From positions 140,699,640 through 140,763,639 of the forward strand of contig CM043955.1 in NCBI GenBank assembly GCA_014529385.2: DNA of 64,000 nt, in the 5' to 3' direction. Both the position numbers and the translations under genes were made by a program. This document shows positions 49,766 through 58,631 of the stretch, in pieces. Source of the DNA: Adiantum capillus-veneris (Eukaryota; Streptophyta; Polypodiopsida; Polypodiales; Pteridaceae). Position 1 is the first letter of the stretch, and each line of letters opens with the position of its first letter. Under the pieces are notes generated by a model. It made no database searches and was not told the origin of the DNA. It saw nothing but the letters and a program-made list of their open reading frames with translations.

Positions 49766-52288
49766 ATGGACTCGCAAGGATTGATAGAGATTTTGTCAAC
49801 ACCAGTGACATGCACTATCACTTTAGCTGAGCTTTTGAGGCTAAGACCACATATGTGGACCACTGTAGGAAAATGCTTGGAGAAATTCGGGATAAAAGAT
49901 CCAACATCGAGATTGCAAGAGAGCATAGAGGAGCTGAGAAAGCCACAAAAGAACGCTAAGCCTGTACCCTTAAACAAGGTCGGAGAGTATTGCGAAGGTG
50001 AAGAGGGGAATACAACCTTACCAGTTGAATTCCAAGGAGTGAAGACGATGGCAATACTAGACAGCGGAGCAGGGGTAGCCATTGCTACAAAAGAAATCTG
50101 GAAAAAATGGGGGAAACCAGCAATAAGGAAGACTAGGTTGAAACTCCAATTAGCAGATGGACACATGGAGAAACCTATGGGGTTATTAGAGAAAGTTGTA
50201 GTGACTTCTTGCGGCATTGAATACGAACATACTTTTGCTATTGTCGATTTTGCCAAGGAGAATAACTATGATATCATATTGGGAAGACCATTCATGAGAC
50301 ATTTGAAAATGGTCCAAGATTGGGGCTACGATCACATATACTTGAGAAATATGGAAACCACTACACGTGTGAACCTGAAAGACCATAGCTACAAAGATGT
50401 GAACCGAACACCGGTAGAGGAGTTTGATTCAGCTACTTTGGCGGGATCCGAATTTCCAGCTTGGTTAGGTAAACCCAAGGAGTTATGGATGTGTGGAGCT
50501 TCGAAATGTGGAAGTCTGAAACGAGAAGAATGTGTTTTAGAAAGGGCTATCAAAGACGAAACTTATGTAAGAGAACCCTTTCCAGAGGACACGTTTGAAC
50601 CATTAGAATGGACACACATTCTAGCAACCCTAGATGTTTGTGCAATTCCGGATGGTCCCACAACGCAATTTTGCGATAAGGACGGGTACGATGTGGTTCC
50701 GTATTTCATGTTGAGAATTGTACTCGAAAAAGAAACTGAAAAGAACGATACACTGGAAAAGGAAGATGAAGAAGAGGTGTTTCACGACATTCCCAATCAT
50801 CCAGAGTGGGGAAATGAAGCAGACAACGAGTCAACGGACAATTCAAGCGGAAACGAAGAAACTATAACGGATGTCCGATTTTATGATTTTCCAAACCAAA
50901 CTAAACAACGCCAGAAACACTATAGAGCAAAGAAAAAAACAAAAGGGGTTAGAACCAATCCGATGCCTAGAATAAGAGGAAAAAATCAATTCCTAATGCT
51001 AGTAAAGGCTGAAGATTGTGTTAAGGATAAGATTTCTGGAAGAATGAGAGGCAGTGATCAAAAGAGCTTACGAAAAGACAAAAGAGGCTCAAGAAATCAA
51101 GTTCAAAAGAATGGAACGAAAACTGAAACAGAAAAATCAGGAAAGAACAAGCGCAACAGAGAATACACGGAGTCCAAGTTAGAACGTAGAAACAAGTACA
51201 GAGAGCTCAAGAAAACTCTGAAGGAAGTTTGGACGACAGAAATTGAGAGTGGAGAGGACGAAAACGTCAAAATCAAGGAAAACATGGATGCTCCCTCTCA
51301 CTATAGGAAATTCACAATAGAGGATAGGAAGGTGATATTAACCCCACCTATTCGAGAGAGGAAGGAGAACGAATCTTATGACGGACCGGAGGATGCAAAA
51401 AAAGTTGATTTAGCAGCTCCAGGTGAGCCACCTAGACCGGTCTACATAGCCACAGATTTGTCTCCAGGCGAGGAAGAGAGACTTTTGAGTCTTCTCAGAG
51501 AGTATAGGGATGTGTTTGCATGGTCTTATAAGGACATAAAGGGAGTTGACCCATCGATATGCCAACACTCAATCCCACTGAAACAAGACGCAAAGCCTAG
51601 CAGACAAAGACCATACACATATAATGACACTTTTGCTAAGCGAATCAAGGAAGAGATAGATAAGCTAATGGAAGCTGAATTCATATACGAGATTGAACAC
51701 ACCGATTGGGTATCTCCGATTGTGGTAGTACCTAAGAAGAACGAAAAACTCCGAGTGTGTGTCAACTTAAAGAAAGTGAATGCTGCAACAATCAGGGACA
51801 ATTATCCCCTGCCGATAATTGATCATGTTCTAGAGCGTGTATCAGGGAAAACAGCATACTCCTTTCTTGATGGTTTTTCAGGATATAACCAGCTAGCCAT
51901 AGCACCAGAAGATCAACATAAAACAGCTTTTGCAACGGAGTGGGGAATTTATGCTTATCGGGTTATGCCTTTTGGTCTAACCAATGCTCCCGCAACCTTC
52001 CAGAGGCTGATGACGCATGCTTTCAAAGTATACTTAAGGCTGTTTCTAGAAATCTACATGGATGACTTATGTGTACATTCTCTACTGAGAGATGAGCATC
52101 TAGAACACCTAAGAAAATTATTTGAGAAATGTAGGACATATCGCATTTGTCTCAATCCTGAGAAATGTGTGTTTATGGTCCGACATGGCAGAATTCTGGG
52201 ACATATTGTCTCACAAAACGGAATATCCACGGATTTAGAGAAGATAAAAGTTATAGTGGATATGCCTAGACCAACCAATGCGAAATAA
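49766..52288 (+). CDS. pol: Pol part 1: aspartic protease and reverse transcriptase
   Basis: Same frame as gag. The retropepsin active site is AILDSGAG with Asp at residue 99, and ILGRPFMR follows near residue 172. An acidic/basic linker (residues 320-510) follows, then [56 protein letters not shown] and YMDD at residue 764. The protease releases the proteins; RT copies the RNA. The first coding bases before 49766 sit in another frame (49551-49784) after an indel. The frame ends at TAA (52286-52288) between RT and RNase H; coding resumes in the same frame, so it is a point mutation rather than a gene boundary. Confidence 0.9.
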   Translation: MDSQGLIEILSTPVTCTITLAELLRLRPHMWTTVGKCLEKFGIKDPTSRLQESIEELRKPQKNAKPVPLNKVGEYCEGEEGNTTLPVEFQGVKTMAILDSGAGVAIATKEIWKKWGKPAIRKTRLKLQLADGHMEKPMGLLEKVVVTSCGIEYEHTFAIVDFAKENNYDIILGRPFMRHLKMVQDWGYDHIYLRNMETTTRVNLKDHSYKDVNRTPVEEFDSATLAGSEFPAWLGKPKELWMCGASKCGSLKREECVLERAIKDETYVREPFPEDTFEPLEWTHILATLDVCAIPDGPTTQFCDKDGYDVVPYFMLRIVLEKETEKNDTLEKEDEEEVFHDIPNHPEWGNEADNESTDNSSGNEETITDVRFYDFPNQTKQRQKHYRAKKKTKGVRTNPMPRIRGKNQFLMLVKAEDCVKDKISGRMRGSDQKSLRKDKRGSRNQVQKNGTKTETEKSGKNKRNREYTESKLERRNKYRELKKTLKEVWTTEIESGEDENVKIKENMDAPSHYRKFTIEDRKVILTPPIRERKENESYDGPEDAKKVDLAAPGEPPRPVYIATDLSPGEEERLLSLLREYRDVFAWSYKDIKGVDPSICQHSIPLKQDAKPSRQRPYTYNDTFAKRIKEEIDKLMEAEFIYEIEHTDWVSPIVVVPKKNEKLRVCVNLKKVNAATIRDNYPLPIIDHVLERVSGKTAYSFLDGFSGYNQLAIAPEDQHKTAFATEWGIYAYRVMPFGLTNAPATFQRLMTHAFKVYLRLFLEIYMDDLCVHSLLRDEHLEHLRKLFEKCRTYRICLNPEKCVFMVRHGRILGHIVSQNGISTDLEKIKVIVDMPRPTNAK

Positions 52289-52300
52289 GTACAGAGCTTT

Positions 52301-55300
52301 ATGGGACATTGTGGATATTATAGACGATTCATTTACATGTACGCTATAATAGGCCAACCACTTTACAGGCTAATAGTGAACTTTGAATGGACAGAGGAGT
52401 GTGAGGAATCGTTCAAGAAATTGAAAGAGGCACTCATTACTGCTCCAGTCTTGAAATCACCAGATTGGGAGAAGATATTCCATGTGCATATAGATGCTTC
52501 GGCATATGCAATAGGATGTATTCTGGCTCAGCCAGAAGAAGGAAACATGGATTTTCCTATCTATTACACCAGTCGACATCTCAACCATGCAGAGAAGAAT
52601 TACACCACAACAGAGCGAGAAGGATTAGGAATGATCTATGCTGTGAAGAAATTTCGGCATTATCTTCTAGCCAACAAGTTTGTGTTTTTTACGGATCACC
52701 AAGCCTTGCTCTACCTAGTGAATAAACCATGCAATACCGGGAGAATAGTGAGATGGTTCATTATCTTACTGGAATTCGACTTCACGGTAGTAGTAAAGAA
52801 AGGAAAAACACATCTTAGAGCTGATCATCTTTCGCGATTGACGAATGGAGAAGACCCTATAGGAGTAGATGACGACATGCCAGACGCGTACTTGTTCAAC
52901 ATAGAAATGATACCTAAGTGGTCTCAAAATGTCGTTAACCTATTAACCTATGGAGGAGAGTTCGATAGAAGAGAATACAACCTGAAACATATTGCTATTC
53001 AGCAATCCAAGAATCTTCAATTGGTTGCAGGAAGGTTGTATCAATTGGGAAATGATCATGTTTTACGACTATGCATCAATCCTGAGGAATATAGTATATA
53101 TCTGCGCGAAGCACATGTTCAGGAATGTGCATTTCATTGTTCAAGAAGGAACACATATAGGAATTTGTTACAATTGGGAGTCTATTGGCCAGGAATGAAA
53201 GAAAGCGTACATGAATATGTCACTGTATGTATTGTATGTTCATCAAAACCGCCAGCCGAGTATTCGACATTATATCAGATAATGATCGCTCCAGAATGGA
53301 GTCAGTATATTGTTGAATATCTCACAAATAGAACTTTCCCAGAAGGAACGTCAAAAGCTCGTCAGAAATCTGTAGAGACAGAAGCTAGAGATTACGCTTT
53401 AATAGGAGATCAACTCTATAAGAGAGGTAAAGACAACCAGCTTAGGATTTGCGCATCAGAGTCTGAGTATGTGATAATCCTGGAGCAAGCTCATGGAGGA
53501 GTAGGTGGAGGCCATTTCTCAGGTGATAAGACAGCAAAACTTGTCTTAGCCGCAGGAATATGGTGGCCAACATTACATATGGACGCTGAGGAATACGTTA
53601 AACGGTGTGATGACTGTCAGCGGACCAAAGTACCACTTAAAAGAGATGATATGCCGCTTAGACCAATGATGGGGGCAAGAGCTTTTGCAAAATGGGGGAT
53701 TGATTATGTCGGACCCATTTCACCTCCTGCATATAAGACTCATGCACAATACATCATTGTGGCTACAGACTATCTAACAAAGTGGGTCGAAGCAAAGGCA
53801 ACTCAAAAAGCAGATGCCAGGACCACGGCACAATTTCTGTATGAATACGTCTTTGTACGATATGGATTGCCAATAGAAATTGTGAGTGATCGAGACACAC
53901 ATTTCATAAATGAAGTGATAGAGATCCTTCTAGATGAATTCATGGTAATCCATAGGAAATCAGCCCCGTATCATCCACAAGCAAACGGACAAGCTGAAGC
54001 AACAAACAAAACCATATGCACGGTCCTTACGAAGATTGTATCTGAGTCGAGAACTGACTGGGACCAGAAGTTGCATTCAACATTATGGGCATATAGGGTA
54101 GCATATAAAACATCAATAGGAACGACCCCATATAACATGGTTTTTGGGCTAAATGCTATCTTACCAATAGAATTCTTGATTTCAACATTAAGGGTGGCTA
54201 AGGACCTAGAGTGGACAGGGCACGAGCTTTCTGATAGAATAGATGACCTGGAAAAGCTAGACGAGCTTCGCCTAAAAGCAGTAGCTTCTATCTACGCTCA
54301 AAAAAGACGACAAAAGGAATTTTTTGATAAGCATGTGCGGACTAAAGAGTTTAAAGTTGGGGACTATGTCCTAGTTTACACTCTGAAACAGCATGCTAAG
54401 AAGCTTAAAAAGCGAGGGATGGGACCTCTGGTGATTAAAGATCTATCACCAAGTGGAGCCGTCAAGCTTGCTACATTAGACGGAGAAGAAATGCCCAATT
54501 GGATTAGTGGATGCAGAGTGAAAAAGTATCTGTTGCCGCTAACACAAGACATGCTTCTCAAAATACATCAAGAAAAGCTGCGTGTCCAGAAAAAGAAAAA
54601 GATTGAGGAGGAAGCGCAAGCCGAGGCGAAGGAAAGAATGGAGAAAAGAAGACTACTGCGTCAGAAACAGCGCAATGAAGGAGCAATACGAATAAACGCA
54701 GTCAGTATAACAGAAATGGATAATGACAAAGAAGAACCCATCATTGAATGCAAAGTAGGAACCAACCAAATCAAAGCCAGAGCACTATTGGATTCAGGAG
54801 CTCAAGCTAACCTACTTTCACTCAGTTTGTATAGACAATTGACAAATGACACTAAACTACAAACTGCCAAGCAAGAGTTAAAGAGTTACTCTGAGAATTC
54901 AATCAAAACTGTCGGATGCACAGTTTTACATATACAGATTAACCAATATGTGTATCCTCATATGTTTTACGTGGTTGAAGACCAAGCTACACAACATCCA
55001 TTATTGCTAGGACAACCATGGCAGAAGCAATATAATGCAATGATTGACTGGAGTTCTAATTCAGTGCTTATCAAATACGAAGGTGAAAGTCAATCAGTTA
55101 AGTTCACCAAAGGAGAAGAGCCAACTCCAAAGGACGAATCCAAAGACAAAGATAAACAACAACCAGAGAAAAAGAAGAAGCAATGGCAACCAAAAGTTTC
55201 TATACAACCGGATTACTCTTCGACGAGGAATTCTCAACAGTGGATAAGGAAGACAAGCAATAATATAACAGCTCAACCTTGGAAAAAAACGGAGTCAAAG

Positions 55301-55819
55301 TTGGTATGGAGACCAAAAAAGGCTGTGCCAGAGAACACAAAGGTGGAAAACAGAGTCTTCAATACCAGACAACAGAGTGATTCCAGACAATCAAGGACAG
55401 TGAAACAGATCTGGATTCCAAAGAAGTTCATGACGGCACAAAGCTATAGCAAGCAAATTTGGATCCCAAAGATTTGTAAACAGGAACTCCCTTCAATACA
55501 ATCAACGGAAACTCCTAGGTATTTCAAGGCGAGGAAATCAACACACAGAACGAAGCAGGTTTGGGTCGCAAAGAGTTTGTGGCAAGCACAAGCAAAGCGG
55601 AAGCAGATTTGGATTGTGAAAAAAGACAACAAGGTAACGAAGAATCCATCTACTGATTCTACTACCGAAGTGCCAAAACCAACCCAAAACCCGACCACCA
55701 ATCCTTCAATCAAACAAAGAGCAGCTTTATTGGAAAGACTGTTGTATCATCGCTCTACAATTGCATTGGGAACTTATGACCAAAACAACTACAATGCTTC
55801 ACCCACAGACACTTCATAG
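52301..55819 (+). CDS. pol: Pol part 2: RNase H, integrase, second protease-like domain, W-x-x-K tail
   Basis: Continues pol in frame after one TAA. RNase H (residues 55-190): FHVHIDAS, TTTEREGLGMIYAVKKF, FTDHQALLYL, ADHLSRL. Integrase: zinc finger H...GGHF with CDDCQRTK (about 405-445), core Asp in GIDYVGP (about 467), SDRDTHF (about 530), and Glu in NGQAEATNK (about 565). There is no chromodomain. At residues 807-925 a second retropepsin-like unit appears: IECKVG, ALLDSGAQANLLSLSLYRQL, VYPHMFYVV, LLLGQPW. The last 200 residues are Lys/Gln-rich with seven W-x-x-K motifs (QIWIPK twice, VWRPK, VWVAK, IWIVK, WIRK, WKK). Extra domains after integrase are unusual in plant gypsy pol. Confidence 0.92.
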   Translation: MGHCGYYRRFIYMYAIIGQPLYRLIVNFEWTEECEESFKKLKEALITAPVLKSPDWEKIFHVHIDASAYAIGCILAQPEEGNMDFPIYYTSRHLNHAEKNYTTTEREGLGMIYAVKKFRHYLLANKFVFFTDHQALLYLVNKPCNTGRIVRWFIILLEFDFTVVVKKGKTHLRADHLSRLTNGEDPIGVDDDMPDAYLFNIEMIPKWSQNVVNLLTYGGEFDRREYNLKHIAIQQSKNLQLVAGRLYQLGNDHVLRLCINPEEYSIYLREAHVQECAFHCSRRNTYRNLLQLGVYWPGMKESVHEYVTVCIVCSSKPPAEYSTLYQIMIAPEWSQYIVEYLTNRTFPEGTSKARQKSVETEARDYALIGDQLYKRGKDNQLRICASESEYVIILEQAHGGVGGGHFSGDKTAKLVLAAGIWWPTLHMDAEEYVKRCDDCQRTKVPLKRDDMPLRPMMGARAFAKWGIDYVGPISPPAYKTHAQYIIVATDYLTKWVEAKATQKADARTTAQFLYEYVFVRYGLPIEIVSDRDTHFINEVIEILLDEFMVIHRKSAPYHPQANGQAEATNKTICTVLTKIVSESRTDWDQKLHSTLWAYRVAYKTSIGTTPYNMVFGLNAILPIEFLISTLRVAKDLEWTGHELSDRIDDLEKLDELRLKAVASIYAQKRRQKEFFDKHVRTKEFKVGDYVLVYTLKQHAKKLKKRGMGPLVIKDLSPSGAVKLATLDGEEMPNWISGCRVKKYLLPLTQDMLLKIHQEKLRVQKKKKIEEEAQAEAKERMEKRRLLRQKQRNEGAIRINAVSITEMDNDKEEPIIECKVGTNQIKARALLDSGAQANLLSLSLYRQLTNDTKLQTAKQELKSYSENSIKTVGCTVLHIQINQYVYPHMFYVVEDQATQHPLLLGQPWQKQYNAMIDWSSNSVLIKYEGESQSVKFTKGEEPTPKDESKDKDKQQPEKKKKQWQPKVSIQPDYSSTRNSQQWIRKTSNNITAQPWKKTESKLVWRPKKAVPENTKVENRVFNTRQQSDSRQSRTVKQIWIPKKFMTAQSYSKQIWIPKICKQELPSIQSTETPRYFKARKSTHRTKQVWVAKSLWQAQAKRKQIWIVKKDNKVTKNPSTDSTTEVPKPTQNPTTNPSIKQRAALLERLLYHRSTIALGTYDQNNYNASPTDTS

Positions 55820-57456
55820 TCGTCCGGGAGGACTCAGACTAGGAGGGGGGGAGGTATACAGGAGCTACAAAGCAGCTACAAGCGGGAAAAACAAAGAAAA
55901 ATAAAAATTATATTACAAGGACAGTGTCTTACATGATTTTGCAATTTTTTATGTTTGATTGCGGATATTGATAATATTTATGCCCTTATATACCTTGTTT
56001 TGCAACAAGAAGAGATCAAATGATGAATTTGGGTCTCTAGATGTGTAAATATCACTAAATAAGAGTGTTTTTGGAGCTAAAAAGTAGAAAAAAGTGGTAA
56101 TCCAAGTCCAAAAATCACAAAGAAGTGTATATTCATATACACAGGGTTACCAGCTATTTATCGTGTATGTTTGGAATTTTTTGGCTTCAATTTTCTATTT
56201 TCCTTTTATTTTTTTATGATTTTCTTAATAAAAATAAAAGAAATATAAAAAAGCAGGTGAAATGAGATCGGAAAAAAGAAAAGAATAGACGGTGATGATC
56301 CTAATGACAAGGGCAACCCATGGTGAAAACGGGGTACAATTCTGAAAAAGTTGCGGAAAGCCCGAAATGACAGAATTTTGGCAAAGTGGACAGATTTCTC
56401 AGAAACAGGTCAAACGGAGTCCGAATTGAGAAATTTCAAATCCTAAAGTGCATTTCACGACGAGATAGGAGCACATGTCAAATTTGGTAACAAGTGATCC
56501 GGGAAGCCCGAAGTTAAGTATTTTTCACTTCACTATCAAGCTCATTTCCACTATTACCTTCTTGGAGAGAGCAAAGAGCACACAGGAGCATCCGACCTTC
56601 TACCGCCTTCTACGACTGCTACGAGAGCTCAGAGGACACCAGACATGAGAGGTAGACTCGTTGCCATAAGCTTTTGATGCTTATCGTTAACTTTTGTCGC
56701 GAAAACTCACCAAAACCAAGAAACAAGAGCAGACGGGGAATGGGGAGGAACGCTAGGTAGGGGCACAACCGCCTAACCAAACCTTGCAAGAACTTAGAGG
56801 TGGGTTACCCTAGTATAGGAGATGAGTTTCTAGCACTCAAAGCTCGAGAAAGAACGACTGGAAAAACCCTAGGTCAACAGAGCCTGCAAGAGGCAAACAG
56901 AAAAAAGTTGTCGGAACGACACAAAACTTCTCAGGAAGCTTAACAACATCGAGGGCAATGCAACCATGGAGTATCTCCGGGTTTGGATCACCAAAAGTAG
57001 GTCGGAACAACCGATTCGGCGGCGGACACACAAAGCGTCATTTTGGCATAACGGCTAAAATTGACGACCAAATGACATGAAACTTCACAAGCAGCTTCAA
57101 ATATACATGGATGACTTATGTTTGCAAGCAAACCCAAAAGAAAGCTGATTCACTTACCGATGGTGAAAAAGACGCTTTCGGGCAACCAAATGGAGAAAGA
57201 TGGAGAACGGGGAGCCAAAGTCAAGTTCAACCAAATAGGTGGCTTCACAACATATCCAATGAGCTGGAAATGCAACTCTCGAGAAGAAAAGTTGAAGAAA
57301 TTCAACTCCAAGGCAAAAAGACGACTTCGGAGACTGAAATGCCTATAAGGGGCTTTTTAGCTAAACTGATGACTTTTTAAGTTGAAAACTAGTTAGCAGG
57401 GCTTAGGGCACTAGCACAAAGCATTCTTTGCACAAAAAGACCAACATTTCAAGAAA
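55820..57456 (+). other. Spacer between pol and third ORF, first part
   Basis: No convincing gene. A G-rich run (55845-55853) follows pol, then AT-rich DNA with a 7-bp hairpin GTGTATA/TATACAC (56127-56144). From 56500 to 57400 it is mixed DNA with short frames, and at 57104-57121 an 18-base exact match to the YMDD region of RT (52055-52072). Confidence 0.7.
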
Positions 57457-58465
57457 AGACATCATACGCGTATGATGTCTCACAGCATGATTTTCACATC
57501 CATTTCAACATTTGAGTGCATAGCCTCATTCCACATGTTAATCACATCCTATGAACCAAGTATCATGAGAATGGAGTTAGAAAACCCAAGGAAAACCAAA
57601 AAGACGCAAAGTAGGCCATAAAATTGATTTTTGGTCCTAATTTTGTCAAAATAACTCCAAACTCATTGAAACTTTGTAGGATTGTTGATTAACACATCTA
57701 CAAGCTATCTGGAACCAAAAAGCACCATTTTGACACAAAAGACATCATACGCGTATGATGTCTATTTGCACTTACAGAGCCAAAAATGCTCATTTGTCAT
57801 CATACATCCATTATATATATCTAATACATGCTACATATAAGTTTGGAACCATTTGGTCAAGTGGATCACCCCATTAGCCCAATTAAGAGAAAATCCTTCA
57901 TACAAAGCCTATTTTTGTCCCAAATCCAACATATTCAAGTCCAAACCAAGATTTGAGTATAAACAGTCCTTCACTAGCACATGGAGAGTCCACAGAACCA
58001 ATCCCATGAAAAATTGATGAAAAAGACATCATACGCGTATGATGTCTCCAGAGCCATTTTTAGTCCAAATTCTATCCAAACTTGATAAATCCACTGAATA
58101 AGCCTATCTAAAGCCAAAACCAAGCTTATAGAGAAAATTGGTCCAAAAATGCACTAAAAGACATCATACGCGTATAATGTCTCACTATGTGATTTTGGCA
58201 CCTCAGGGATTCAACCACCAAACAGAAGTGTTCTACATGCCATTTGAAAGTAATCCACCAAGTTTTACCCAATTTGGATCATAAAATCCATTTCCCTTTC
58301 AAAATTTTGCCAAGAGCCTGAACTGGACTAAACTGGCCAAAACTTGACCAAATGGTATCCGAACTCAAATCCAAGCATATGATACTCATGTATACACTAT
58401 CAGCTACAAGCACAACCAATATGAAGTCATTCTGACACAAAAGACATCATACGCGTATGATGTCT
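57457..58465. repeat. Palindrome array in the spacer (five copies)
   Basis: Same 24-bp palindrome as in the leader. Copies at 57457-57480, 57740-57763, 58024-58047 and 58442-58465 are perfect; 58159-58182 has the ATAATG variant. Start-to-start spacing is 283, 284, 135 and 283 bp. Most are preceded by AAA, and two by GACACAAA. The array ends 167 bp before the third ORF. Confidence 0.97.
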
Positions 58466-58631
58466 CCAGCATGATTTTGAGCCCAGTTTGCATATTTTTT
58501 CACCTACCCTGCATCCTTAGGCCCTGAATAGCTCATGTTTCAATTTTCAAGTCATTTGAATAGTTAAAAGCTTCATTTCGGCTTTCAGTACTAAAAAGAC
58601 GCTAACTTCTGAAATTGGAGTTACAGGATCC

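Noticed and set aside
52289-52300. Gene boundary between RT and RNase H
   Set aside because: The frame is the same on both sides of one TAA and the domain order is continuous, so it is an in-frame stop.
57457-58465. CRISPR-like array of regularly spaced palindromes
   Set aside because: Spacing is 135-284 bp, there are no uniform spacers or cas genes, the host is a plant, and the repeats lie inside an LTR element.
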